Source: Endomychus coccineus
Taxonomy: Eukaryota > Arthropoda > Insecta > Coleoptera > Endomychidae
DNA: 64,000 bases
Assembly: GCA_958510875.1 (NCBI GenBank)
Contig: OY294067.1
Location: 29,066,912 to 29,130,911, forward strand
Direction of reading: 5' to 3'
The position numbers were made by a program, and so were the translations under genes. Below the pieces are notes generated by a model. The model saw only the letters and a program-made list of their open reading frames with translations. It was not told the origin of the DNA and did no database searches. Below are positions 36,381 through 47,730 of the stretch, in pieces. How positions within the stretch are numbered: position 1 is the first letter of the stretch; each line of letters begins with the position of its first letter.

Positions 36381-37735
36381 CAAAAACAAAGCTCACCTGA
36401 TGGTCTTCGAACATCTGGTTCTCCTCTCGTACAGTCAAAAAGATGGTTCTGCAAGATCTACATACCCCCATTGTAGGGGATACCAGCAAGGGGGACTAGA
36501 AGACTGTCCAATCTTGCCCTCACTCTGACCTATTGGTCCGCTCTCTCATTCCCTTTCCAACCTGAGTGACACGGAATCCAGGTCAGGTTGAGCCTGTTTC
36601 TACCGGCTAGCCTGTTGATGATCTCTTTGATATCCCTGACAAGCCTCGAGGATACAGTCGGGCTTTTCAGTGCGTTGAGTGCCGTTTGACAGTCCGCACA
36701 GATCCAGATGATGGTCTCATTTATCTTACCATAGCCGAGTAGCTTCTCGGCACATCTGTAGATAGAAGCATCTCGGCTTGGAAGACTGTGTTGAGATCCC
36801 CCTTGGGCACGGAGTACCCATCAATATATCTAGGACCGCAAGAGCTTACTCCTACTCTTGTTTTTTGTTTTAGACCCATATGTGTACCAAATTGTGCCGT
36901 GTTTTGGCGTGCGGCCATTTTACCATTCCTTCCTCGACTGGATGACGACCCTGACATGCTTCTCCGCGAACCACAACGCTTTGATTCTGTCCTGCGGTTC
37001 TAGTCGTAGCCCTTCAGGCTGCCCTCTAAATAGACGTACCTGCTCCGCACTCGGCATCGTTGAGAGAGTCCTCATCGTCATTGATAGGGGTGGCACGCCC
37101 AGTAAGGTTCTCAATGCTGCAGTCGGTGTACTCTTTCTCGTGGATGTAATGCCTCTGAGGAAGAGTCTCTGTATTCTATCCAGAAGCTTGTGGGCTGTAG
37201 CCAGTATGGTTCTTTCCCATCACGAGGACTGCGTAACTGAGTCTTGGGATAATAATAGCTGAATAGATCCATATCAGCTGCTTAGCCCCCAATCCTCACT
37301 TCATGCCTATTGCTCTCTTACACTACCAAAAGATTATCATAGTATTTTGGCACCTTTGGATGACTCCCAGATATTTCACCGTCTCGGAAAAGTTAACTGA
37401 CTTGCCTACGATTACCATTTTCTTCTGAGGCTCAATTATGTACCTTCTGGAGAAGATGATAATGATAGTTTTCTCCGGCTGAATGGAGAGTTTGTTCTCT
37501 CTACACTAGACAATTATCAAGGCTTGTTTGAACAAGCTCCTGCAAGGTACCCTCTTAGGTTCCTCTGGAGAGTATGGTGATCTCATCCGCATAACCTACC
37601 GATATTACCATGATACCTCTAATACGAGGATCGCTTTTTCCACTGGAAACCAATGTTCCACAACGTTTTTCGTAACGACTCAATGCAGCCTTCAAATAGA
37701 CTGGATTCATGTAATTGTTCATGTAAAGTCTGCAG
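36380..37735 (-). mobile_element. R1/Jockey-type retrotransposon, RT C-terminus and RNase H, degraded
   Basis: Reading down the minus strand: an RT YADD-equivalent, VGYADEITILS (about 37600); primer-grip and thumb segments SVNFSETVKYLG (about 37390); LDRIQQRLFLRGITS-like sequence reading LDRIQRLFLRGITSTRKSTP then AALRTLLGVPPLSM (37180-37070); and an RNase H domain with GPRYIDGYSVPKGDLNTVFQ (36860-36795), ICADCQTALNALKSP (36700) and LNLTWIPCHSGWKGNERADQ (36590-36530). The 3' side near 36445-36395 matches the dispersed 65-bp repeat. Several stops and frameshifts. Endonuclease absent. Confidence 0.85.
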
Positions 37736-37864
37736 CATGATGTGTTTATTTATAAAACAAATCATACATTATTCAAACATGTATCTATGTATATGAAATT
37801 TATCTAATAATAATATAATGAAGAGCATCAGATTGAAGATTTATTCTCATAATTGTTTGGCAAG

Positions 37865-38515
37865 TTAGGTATACTTATAATTATACTTACTACAAGAGAA
37901 AGTAACGATTTGATAGTTTAACTGGATTTGTAATGTCTGATTCATAGGACTACCAGTACGATCGTTAGTGGTGCAATAAACGAAAGCCACGTAATTCCTG
38001 AAGGCAACAGTGTTGCAGGCGCAAGTGACGGTGGTGGCGATTGAGCCCTTACCGGGGGATTCCAATTGGATTCCCATACGTTCTATCGGATGAGTCATAC
38101 GCCAAATAGCAAAGGGAATTACAAGGGATCTTCCGAACACGCGGTCCCAACCATATTCAAACTCCACGTTCCGTGTGCGCCCCTAATGTCGTTTTGTAGC
38201 TGTTTGATTAAGGTAATAACTTGAAGCGTGAGATTGGTTACATTCAGGGCGTCAGTGCGGAGTAATGCAGATCGACCAACCCCTCTTCAGTTCTTCACTG
38301 ATTGCGACCGACGTGTGTAACCCGATAGTGCCATGCGGGACTATTGTTGCTGTTTTTGTGTCGTGAGCCGGTAATAACGCGATCTGATTTTCCGGTATTT
38401 TGTTATAAAAGTGATGAGGGTTTCTGAAAGAGCACGTGTTTTGTGTGAGGATGTTTCCTCTTAGTAACAAGTGGAATTTGATCAGGATTAGCTGCTTAAT
38501 AATTCCATTTATATT
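37865..38515 (-). pseudogene. GC-richer frameshifted coding island, origin unknown
   Basis: Three successive minus-strand frames look like one protein broken by two frameshifts. Approximate spans are 38515-38270 (with KIPENQIALLPAHDTKTA), 38275-38165 (with TNLTLQVITLIKQLQND) and 38185-37868 (with LVIPFAIWRMTHPIERMG and TLQIQLNYQIVTFSC). G+C is well above the flanks. A donor-like GTAAGTAT follows the last frame near 37893. No family was recognised. Alternatives are an exon cluster of a host gene or an old endogenised viral structural gene; the second rests only on composition and style. Confidence 0.35.
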
Positions 38516-38579
38516 TTGCGATAAATTATCTAATTAATTCGTTATCACTTTCCTAAATTCGATAAGGAATTAAAAAATA

Positions 38580-41529
38580 CAGTGGTGGCTCGCGAGTTAA
38601 GAAAGAGGGTGGGCACAAGAAAAAACTTTTTTTTGAACATAAAATCCATTCCTCTATTTTTCATGCTGGAAAAAACGTCTATGACTTTGTCATCAAAATG
38701 CAGGATAGACTGAATGAACTTCTTTTCTATTTATAGGACCGCCAATGCGATCTTTTGACATTGTGTTTCTCATCAAAGTTTATGCGTTTATGCGTTATAA
38801 GGGTGTAAAACATCGTTCACATTCTGTTGTCGACATGGACGTTGTACAAATAACAGTATGTAACAAAATTCAACATTTTGTTCTGCCTAACCTTTTCGAT
38901 GTTTGCGTTTTATTCTACATCTATTTCGAATGATTAAAAGCCACCTTAGAAGTTAAAAAGTTTGCTTTTGCGCTCAGGGCGAATTTTTTTCCAAAAGTAA
39001 AACTTCGCTGTGAATATCCTGGAATAACTTTTTATAAACTTAACTCAGCACCAGTATATGATATACCAAACTATTTGCAATTGTGTGGAGAAGTGAGATA
39101 AACAGTTTAAAATTGCATATGTAACACTGTTTGGCTGCTATTTGCAGAAAAGTAAAAAAGATACGTGTGGCACTCGGGTACTGCCGCGGTAAAGCTATTG
39201 CATAGCATTTTTTCTCAACTTATGCAATTATAATTATTTATTTTTTTAAATTTATGCAGTATTTTTTTTTCTGTGATATTTTAATTCAAGTTTTTTCTTT
39301 GATATTAATTCAAGTTACATTTTTTTTTCTTTTATTGAATAAATGAGAAGTTAATATCGTTTAAAATATTTTTATTATCTCACAATACATGTAGGTTATT
39401 CAGGAATTTGTTATCATTGAAACTATAGGTTTATGGTAACTGAATAACTGAAATAAGAGACATACGTTTGAGACTTGATATCCTCTAAATATCTGGAAAA
39501 TACCGTGTCAATGGTGGTCCCATATTTTGTTGTGGATTCTTGTGGATCATTATTCATTTTCAAATTCAATTTTTCCGAAAGAAAAGTTGTCAACAGTTCT
39601 GATTTTTCATCAGCGAAGTTGATGTTGAAATCGCCAGCCAAGATAAGTCGAAATTTATTACCATTTGTACCAAGTATTTTCGACCCTTCTTCAGTGTACT
39701 CCAGTAAAGTGCGATGAATAAAATGCTCTACCTCGTCCAATTTTGGATTCGGAGAAATGTAAATTGCTACCATGACTATGTGTAGGCCATTTCTAAGTAT
39801 GAGCACGCACAAACATCTCCAAAAAATGAGCGCCTAACATTAACATCGTTAACGTGTGCAATATTTATTTCAATATTCGGAGTCATAATATTAGTTACAT
39901 TATTATTATTTTGGTAAATAGCTACCCCACAAGCAAGTTTCGGTAAGAAGTAACACATTTGTTTGTCTCGTAACTGAATCTTGTAAATCGTATTTGTTAC
40001 TGTTTAGACTTTGGCAATTGAAAGTCATTATTGAAATGCCATTTCTATTACTAAGGAAATCTAAGACACTTTGAGCTGTCGTCTGAACACTATTTAAAGG
40101 CAGTCTTTTGAATTCTTGCAACAAAGATGCAGCCGATGCAGCTTGCCTTTGATTATTATAAAACTTGAATGTAGAATTATCGTTTTTCGTCGTGATATAC
40201 AATTTTTCAATATTAGTCACCCGAGAGAGCTCAACATAAACGAGTTCCTGTTATTTTTCGTTACGGAATTTCTTGATTCGGTCGCCGCGCTCAAAGCCCG
40301 CGATAAAAGCTATATGCAATAGCTTAGAAAACGCTAAATTTTCATCAAATTCGACGTGAAATTGCCATATAAAATATCGTAGTGTCAAATTCAGATCCAC
40401 AAACCGTTTTTTCGCAATTTGTATATATAGAGTGACTCATTACGAAGAGATTGATACCATTCCGAAGTACATATGCACTTTCATTAAAAAGTTATAGCGC
40501 GTTAACCGATTAAGTTTCGTGAAAATTCTCACATATTTAACCCAGGCCAGGCCCAGGCAAAACGCAGCCTAATTATATAGCCAAACTAACTACGTAGTTC
40601 ATACAATCCAAGATACGTAGTTCATAGCATAAGTGGAAAAAAATTCAAACGTTTCAATAAGCCACACTTTGCTGAATCCATCCCATCTTTGTCATTAAAG
40701 TTGTCTTCTTTGAAAGAATCCTGGTGTTCAAATAATGTGTTCAAAGCTCGACTTTCGAAAATCCAGCATGTTGGAACAGCGCGTGGTAATCTACGTATCA
40801 CTATTTCATCAAGAATTAACGTTCGTTTTGGTGATCGAGAAAAAAGCTTGAAAATGACTGCAAATTTGCAAAGAAAATTTGTTTCCAGCAATGTTTTTGA
40901 TAATACATCAGCATTATGTCCACCTGGCTTAAAAAAGACCAAAAGCATCCAGAAATTTGTCTGGAATTTGTATCGAATATTAACAACCACTTGCTGATGA
41001 TTAGAGGTGTCTGTAATTTCATAGGCCTCCAAAGCAATGACATTTGCAGATTTAATTTCCTTTAATATTTCCTGCTTGTAAATTTGCAACATTGCATCTA
41101 ACAATTCGTTCTGAATAGCTTTTGAGATGCTTTTAATAAACATTTGTGAACCCGAACCTTTCATACGTATTGCAAGCACAGCTTCTAATTCAGCTGCAAA
41201 GTTCATTAAGCCTAGATAAATACCTGGATTTTCCGACGTCAATGTGTCACCATGGCCTCGTAACGTCACTTCAGACTTCACATCTTCGAATTGAATTCAC
41301 ACACTGTACACTATGAAGGCAATACGTTTACTGGAGATAAGGCACTTTGTGCCCCAAACCGACGGTATAAGCGGGTATGGCGAAGTAACCGTATACAGCT
41401 GAATCATACTTCAGAGCCTGACTTGCGGAATAAAGTAATGCACTGAATTACATTCGAATTTCTTTCTGTGTTTATCTTGGTGGTTGGGTGGGCACATGCC
41501 CTTGTGCCCCTTAGTACCAGCCGCCACAA
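38580..41529 (-). mobile_element. hAT transposon copy 2, interrupted by Helentron unit 2
   Basis: Same family as 12520-14472. The left end, CAGTGGTGGCTCGCGAGTTA, starts at 38580 and the right end is GCCGCCAC near 41527. Flanking octamers AAAAAATA (38572-38579) and AACAAATA (41530-41537) match at 7 of 8 and are a plausible worn target duplication. The transposase relic (41281-40622) contains LTSENPGIYLGLMNFAAELE, IQNELLDAMLQIYKQEILKE, then EAYEITDTSN, where the first catalytic Asp has become Tyr. SVMSG and the second Asp block are deleted. Helentron unit 2 occupies 39164-40325, and about 290 bp of unassigned sequence lies between it and the coding part. Confidence 0.75.
39164..40325 (-). mobile_element. 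Helentron-derived unit 2 with endonuclease domain
   Basis: Inverted copy of the 30431-31643 unit with the same outer ends (AAGCTATTGCATATAGC; GAGTGCCACACG). It has the same internal junction in which the terminal segment, ending CGAAAAATAA, is fused directly to QELVYV-E-LSRVTNIEKLY. The endonuclease domain shows LLLTETC, then a deletion of about 75 bp relative to unit 1 before GVAIYQNNNN, then MVAIYISPNPK, LILAGDFNINFADEK and TTIDTVFSRYLEDI. It retains more C-terminal sequence than unit 1 but the final SDH motif is lost. Inserted inside hAT copy 2. Confidence 0.8.
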
Positions 41530-41811
41530 AACAAATAATGGGGAACTGTCCACGCAATGGGCGTTAAAAAAGAGATGCCTAATTTCTGAAACAGCTGATG
41601 GCGGGAAGTAATATTGTATTCATACTATCAAAAAAATTGAACATCCATAAAAGTATAAGTAATGCAGGTGCAAAAAATTTTCATGAATCTGTTGACTCTA
41701 ATAATCTGTAGTTTCATATTGTTTATCTAAATACACTGAGAGAATACACAAGTGTGGATACACTATAACACTAATAAGTACGAAATTATCACCCTTATCC
41801 ACTAAAAATAC

Positions 41812-41860
41812 TAAGTACTAAGGACCTTTCAGCTACCAAGTTGCCATCATCAGAGTAAAC
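41812..41860 (-). ncRNA. Hammerhead-ribozyme-like motif in PLE terminal repeat
   Basis: Minus-strand order: GTTTACT (stem I, 41860-41854), CTGATGA (41853-41847), TGGCAACTTGGTAGCT (imperfect stem II), GAAA (41830-41827), GGTCCTT, then AGTAC, which pairs with GTTTACT to close stem I. This is a type I layout with minimal stem III and a CUU cleavage triplet. Hammerhead motifs are known in terminal repeats of Penelope-like elements. Stem II here has mispairs, so activity is uncertain. Confidence 0.5.
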
Positions 41861-43727
41861 AAAACGTAACTGTTTAAATACTATTTAGAGTTAATAATGC
41901 AAAAAAGGGGTTACCCTCAGTTAGAGATGGATTTAAATCAATAAACAATAAATTTCAATACTTGCTACCAAAAACCCATAGAGAAGAAACTAAGAATATT
42001 AACATTATTCACAATATAACCAATATTAAATTCAATGAAGAGGAAATGAGTTTGTTGAATAAGGGGCTGATTTTTGCAATTGAATCTAACAAATTACCTA
42101 CGGAGGATTTGATTAATGGTATTGAAAATACGATTTAGTCTCTCAACTTTCATGTTACAGAAGTTATTCGGAGAAAATACAAGAAAATCCTTGAATATTC
42201 AAATAAATCATATAAAATTCTACTGAAATCTTGAAATCATGAATGTAAATAAGGGAAATTCCATTGTAATTATGCACTAGAACACCAGACGCCACAAAAA
42301 TTTAATTCTACCACAGCATCGCCTGCAAACTATCCAAAACACCGTTCAAATTTCTGGGATTAAAACTGTATAACAAACTTTCCAAGAATAATGAAGTGCT
42401 AAGTCAAGAACATTTCAAGATCAAAATGAAAACAATGCTGACTAAAACTGTAATTTACAACGAAAATGAATTTGTAAAATACAGGTTTTAAATTTTAATT
42501 TTTACCTATCAGAGATTCTTATTAATTCAGTATTCAATAATTTGTGATTCTTCATTTGTTAAATAAAAATAAATACATATACCTCCACAATTCAAGATTA
42601 ACTTTAAATATTTCTAAATCTCAAAATTTTGAAATTTTTAAACTTGTTAAATATTTTTTTGTGACGTACCTTGTAAATGATTGAAGGGAAATTAATTATA
42701 CTACACTATACTTACCATATTAATTCGGTAAATACTATGCTAAATAACGGTTCAAATAAAAAGATTTTCAGAAACCCTTTGTCTAGATGCATTAAATCGG
42801 CAAATCAAACATTAAAATTCTATACCTCTGTAATTTTCGATAATTTCAAAAACCAAATTGAACTTACTAATCTTCCTGAACTGTATTGTTAACCTAAAAT
42901 TCAAAACTGGGTAGTTCCATGAGACCAATGATTTCAAACATTAATTGTCCCCTATCAAGTTTTTCTGTAAAAAATTCTTTGGAACTAGTTGCAAAATTAA
43001 AAGATCTCAAACTTGAACTAGTGATACCCTAGTTCCATTTGATTTTTCTCTTTTCACAAACGCCCCAATCTCTGATTGTGATATACAGAAAACCTACACA
43101 AATACCTACATCAATTAATTATAAAATAGCTTCATTCAATATTCTTGTTTATACATTATTAAACGTCCCTTTGAACTTGCAAAATTATAACAACGAAGTT
43201 GAGAAACTTCAGCAAATAGCAACGGACAACGAATAATACAAATCTTTCATAAATAAGTTAATTTCGAACTATAAACGAAAAATTGAACACAGTCAACTAA
43301 TCAATAAATTTCATAATTTGTTTTCTAAATTTACGATAAAACCCATTTATAGATGTAAAAACAAGTTAAAAACCCGTTTAGGCAATATCTTAAAGTTGTA
43401 CAAAATTGATTGAGACGTGTTAAAAATGCTATGTGGGTCAAACTAGAAAGAACATTATAATTCGTTATAAAGATTATCCCAATATAAAGAAGAATAATAG
43501 TGAAAAATCAGCATTACCAGAATTTATTTCAAATACAGGTCACACTTTTTCTCAAGAAAGTTCATCACTGATAAAAAACAGTACGGACAAATATCTAGGT
43601 ATTTTAGAGGCGACCAAAATGTATAAGCCAAAAAGCAATTTAATAAATTCAGATTTATGTCCAGCTGAGGGTTTGCGTTATCAACGCCAATTAGTATTTA
43701 GGCAGGTACATTTTGTTTACTAATTTA

Positions 43728-43772
43728 GTTGTCTCTGATGATGGCTATTTGGTAGCTGGAAGGTCCTTCTTA
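43728..43772 (+). ncRNA. Degenerate hammerhead-like motif, right terminal repeat
   Basis: CTGATGA at 43735-43741 is followed by TGGCTATTTGGTAGCT and GGAAGGTCCTT. The GAAA box reads GGAA and the stem I partner is changed, so this copy is probably inactive. Confidence 0.4.
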
Positions 43773-44042
43773 CTTTGATTGTATTTTTAGTAGATTATTA
43801 TTTTGTGATTTTTTCATACTTATTAGTGTTATAGTATATCAATAGCTGTGAACTCTTTTATATAGGTATTAAAATGTTCCACCTCCAATAGGTACTCGTA
43901 TATCTAGCAATACATTTTCCAAGTTAAATATCATCGAAATTGAAGAAAATACAGAAATAATTTTAGTAACTTTAACACCCAAGAGAAACATCAATTTTAA
44001 TAATGGTGAATATACTGGAAAACATTTCGATATCGGATACAG

Positions 44043-44283
44043 TTGAAAAATGAGAATAATAATGATTTACACGTAATGAACAATCGGAAAGGTGTGATTT
44101 CTTCGGAGGGTCACAAATCAGCTTTCAACTCTCTAGACTGGGACTCGCCGTCTACGAAAACGGGGACTGTGAAACGACGACCCGTATCTGGTGATAGCCT
44201 TTCGGAATCGGAATGTGTAGGTGGCCTACAACATCCAGAGAGGATATATTTTCCATCATCCTCTATCCGTGGAAAGAGCACAG
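44043..44283 (+). CDS. Candidate host exon A
   Basis: Open frame with protein-like, polar composition: KGVISSEGHKSAFNSLDWDS, VKRRPVSGDSLSESE and LQHPERIYFPSSSIRGKST. A possible acceptor, GGATACAG, precedes 44043, though its pyrimidine tract is weak. Alternatively translation starts at the in-frame ATG at 44076. A donor, ACAG followed by GTTTGT, follows 44283 and leaves phase 1, which fits the acceptor of exon B. An alternative donor lies at 44297 in phase 0. No family was recognised. Confidence 0.5.
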
Positions 44284-44297
44284 GTTTGTTGAATAAT

Positions 44298-44884
44298 GTA
44301 AAAGTTCAGTTGTTGTTGCTCAGTTTCCGGACACCCTAGATATCTTGATAGTGATCTTCCTTTTCATTTATTTTAAACGGTTTGACTTACTGAAAATAAC
44401 GTGAGCATCAGACTATATCTTCTACGTGATTGGAAATAGTGACGTAAATATTCAATTATATCTTAAGAGGTTTCATACAAATATACAATTATCCAATTAT
44501 TGAGATGTTCATATACGTGGGGAGAGCCAAAAATTTTCTACCTATGGAAGAAACGGTGTAGATTCACAATTTTTTTCTTTTTTCATAATAATAACAATAA
44601 CACATTTTATTCGAAAACTACTTTCAATTTCAATAACATAACATATTAATATAAATAAATATAAAGAGAAGGAAATAACTAAATGAATCAAATGTATTAT
44701 AAATACAAGATTTCATTCAAAATTGAGATTAGGATTATGAAATTCGCCTTCAACTCAACCATCCCCCACATTTAAATTGTACAGTTGTGTTATAGCTATA
44801 TTTTTATCTTCATAAAATTTTATGTCTCTTACTTGTTCTCAGAATTCGTTCAGTTTACGTGTGTATTCTTCCAAAGACATATGA
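44298..44884. other. AT-rich intron-like sequence
   Basis: Nothing recognisable was seen. Confidence 0.5.
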
Positions 44885-45384
44885 TTACTATTTTTTTGCA
44901 AGGCATAGAACATCTTGTCTCCTAAGAAATTCGTATAATTTGCAGCTAGCCCCAATACAACACATGGAATTCTTACTACGAATGTGATGAAAACAGATGA
45001 ATTTACACTTTCCTCGCACGAATTTCGGAAACTTATGTCTCTTAAATTTTCCCCTCACACTCGACCTAACCCCCATTTTTTGAGAATCTTCACAAGGAAT
45101 TTAGCTTTTTCGATTCCGCTAACGTATATGACACTGTCTGGATCGATATTTTCCTTCAGAATTTCCTCCATTTGATCATATTCTTGATATGCTGAGTTGT
45201 ATGGAATACCATGCTATTTTTCGCCATTTAATATTCTCTCCATCTGTATCTTAGAGAGTTGGTTCAACGAAATAGGTGGTTTGAATAGAAAATATTTCTC
45301 ACAAGCAAACATGGCAAGTTCTTTGACTATATTTGTATGTGAAGGAATATGTAAGCTCTGAATATAGGCCACTACCGACTTCAT
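44885..45384 (-). pseudogene. Unclassified repeat-type ORF (degraded)
   Basis: Minus-strand reading gives AYIQSLHIPSHTNIVKELAM, then FLFKPPISLNQL, ILNGEK, a stop, HGIPYNSAYQEYDQMEEIL and VIYVSGIEKAKFLVKILKKW. The arrangement FKPP ... HGIpyNS ... IYVxGIEKakFL resembles an uncharacterised protein type found repeatedly in arthropod genomes, which I believe is spread by mobile elements; that recollection is not checked. One in-frame stop near 45220 and a frame change after about 45060. Confidence 0.4.
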
Positions 45385-46520
45385 CTCGAACTAGAATGAT
45401 TCGGAGATTTTGAGTGACAGCCATCTATACCCCACCCTCGGCTCGCAATCGCAGAAAACGATGGAAACGATTGTTTCGATCATTTTATTCGTTTCAACCG
45501 TTTTCGAATCGTTTCACCCGTTTTCTAATCGTTTTTAGAACAAAACAGTTCATAGAAAGATATTTGACAGCCCATAGATCGGTATGTATCTCTACAACTC
45601 GAAACCTTTCATTTAATAGTCACAACGCTATAGTTTGAACAAAACTTGAGATCTTTCCTATTTATATCTGCCATATTGGATTTTTAGGCTACGTGTCGAG
45701 ACCTTTCATTTGATACCCATAAAGCTATATTTCGAAAAATTCTGGTATCCGCTTTTCTACGGCCGTATCCCGTAGACAACACCTGGTTATCTTCATGAAG
45801 GTGTGAAAAATCAAAGTATAATATTATCTTTTGTAAATAATAGTGTGAATGAAACACTAAAGCAAACCATCAAAAATTAATTATTAAAAATAATTAATAC
45901 CAAAGAGATAGATGCCATTTTTTAAATTGAATCTAGAGCCTGTTATCGTTTCGGTTAAGTTTAGTTTCAATTTTTGAGCATGTGAATTATTTCAATAATT
46001 AATTCTAATATGCGTGACTTGAACTATTTACAATATATCTAGCTTGAGTGACTTATAATTATACAAAAAAATTTTGCAAATAAAAAAGTAATATAAATAG
46101 GTTGAATAATAATAAACTGAACCAAAAAAAAACAAGAAAAACCAAAATTATTCATTTATTCGAATATTTGTAGAATAACTTTAAGAATTTAATGTCTTTT
46201 TAACTAAATTATATTTTAGGACCTAACCAAATCATTCGTAACTTTAGACATGTTGACTCCGAAATAGCTTTTCATGTCTGTTTTATATTAGACTTATATT
46301 TGTCTTTATAATTATATGTGAATTCTCACATATGTTTACTATATTTTTTCGTCTTTGAATAAGTTTCGGTCTCACGACCATCATCGTTTGAACATTAATT
46401 CACATTTACTGAGCGTCTATATCGCATTAATTTCAATTGAAATTGTAACACATTGTTATATCAAATAGTCATATTTATTTATTAAACTAGTGAAAATCGA
46501 ACATTTATTAGTTATTTTAC
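45385..46520. other. Non-coding with short internal repeats
   Basis: A stretch at 45460-45540 repeats CGTTTCAACCGTTTTC-like units. GAAACCTTTCATTTAATAG near 45600 recurs as GAGACCTTTCATTTGATAC near 45700. No gene was recognised. Confidence 0.4.
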
Positions 46521-46529
46521 TCAAGTTAA

Positions 46530-47340
46530 AAAAAAGGCTTTAGACTCGAAACATATTTTTCAATACAGTTAGTAGGTTTATCGGGAACATTTATGTAACA
46601 CTTTTTTAAGCATTTATCGATATTTTCTGAGGTCTCCGGAATGTATGCTGATGTTATAAAATTACCTTCATTACTGTTTATATTATTTATATATAATGTA
46701 TTATTATAGCCATTTATTTCCAGTGTATTACGATCTTTTTTTGAATTTCTGAGACGGTTTTCTGGGTGTGACAATTTCAAAGTGCGATCTGTAAGACTGT
46801 TTATAACACTTTTTGCATAGATGCTATAGGTTCAACTGAATTAAAGTGAATATATTGTTGAGACTAAATTTCTTTTGTATGTTATGTTTTTGTTCACTTC
46901 TATATCACAGGTTAATTGAAGTTTAGAGTGGAAATTTTGCAATCATCTGCATACTGGAAAGACGGAATTATTATAGACATAATGTGTTAATGTGACCTAT
47001 TTCCTGTGAATTTACATATAATTCATACCTGGGTCCAGAAGCATTATAATGTCTTTATAATGTGAAAATTTAACAATTGATTCAATAAATAGCTGTCTAA
47101 TATTTAGATATTTATTTCTTTTGAAAAGTTATTCGAAAGAGAATCTTTTAGGTTTGGCATCACCTTTAAAATGTGTTTCTGAATTATTATTAATGATTGA
47201 AGATAAAAGTTATAATCTGAGCCCCAGGAAGCTATTCCATAATTCAAGACAGATTCAACAAGACTAGTATAAACCAAATTAGATATTTTAATAGATCCTA
47301 CATCTCTTAATAAATAAAATTTTACAATGTATTTTTTGTA
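46530..47340 (-). pseudogene. Non-LTR RT C-terminal relic
   Basis: Minus-strand frame reads FYLLRDVGSIKISNLVYTSL, VESVLNYGIASWGSDY and LIIIQKHILKV (47315-47165), the RT thumb signature Y-x-x-LVESxLNYGIxxWG. A following open frame (46780-46526) with HPENRLRNSKKDRNTLEING fits the basic tail of the same protein. Catalytic domains are absent. It abuts host exon B on its right. Confidence 0.65.
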
Positions 47341-47418
47341 ATTTACGTGTTACATATTGAAACTGAAAACAAATATAAGCCGCCCTTTATAATACATATT
47401 TCATGAAAACCGTTGTAG

Positions 47419-47730
47419 ACGAGAAACCTTCAAAGATACCAAGTTTTATCCCTCAACTCAGAAACTTGCGATATTTACAAGATAAAACACCTCAATCTTC
47501 TACAAATGGAAATTCAGACGCGTATCATCAGCAGCTCGGTTGCGGTGATGGAAAATCTCAAAGGCAACACAAGCCTGGTGAACTATTTAAATCCAAGGGA
47601 TATCGTGGGGTTAAATGGCCAGCTCATCCTGATCAAAATCCATACTTGATAGTGTCGGATAAAGTTAAACCTGGTTCGGAAACTGGAAACGTGCGAGAAT
47701 GTTATCACTGCCTTGAAAGTTTTGGTTATG
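47419..47730 (+). CDS. Candidate host exon B
   Basis: Flanked by the acceptor CCGTTGTAG and a good donor, TATG followed by GTACGT. The open frame includes EKPSKIPSFIPQLRNLRYLQ, KPGELFKSKGYRGVKWPAHP and ECYHCLESFGY. The first two bases complete a codon begun in phase 1, as supplied by exon A at 44283. The single base left at 47730 joins the TC at 51224 to make a valine codon. An alternative acceptor at 47380 is also phase-compatible. Polar, proline- and lysine-rich; no domain recognised. Together with exon C this is the best-supported host coding sequence in the window. Confidence 0.6.

Larger units (their letters stand above)
41760..43836 (+). mobile_element. Penelope-like element with inverted terminal repeats
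   Basis: Outer repeats at 41760-41870 and 43728-43836 are inverted (ATAACACTAATAAGTA at both ends). Coding pieces on the plus strand: an N-terminal block NEEEMSLLNKGLIFAIESNK (about 42035-42110), VNTMLNNGSNKKIFRNPLSR (42730-42790), MRPMISNINCPL (42920) and the RT start LFTNAPIS-like motif near 43050. Then comes an internal deletion straight to IYRKPTQIPTSINYK and NVPLNLQNYNNEVEK (43080-43210), and a GIY-YIG remnant GQTRKNIIIRYKDY ... FISNTGHTFSQE (43430-43560). The catalytic palm with YADD is missing. Both terminal repeats contain hammerhead-like cores. Confidence 0.8.

Noticed and set aside
36788..37262. Plus-strand frames of 71-134 codons
   Set aside because: Antisense to the RT/RNase H relic on the minus strand.
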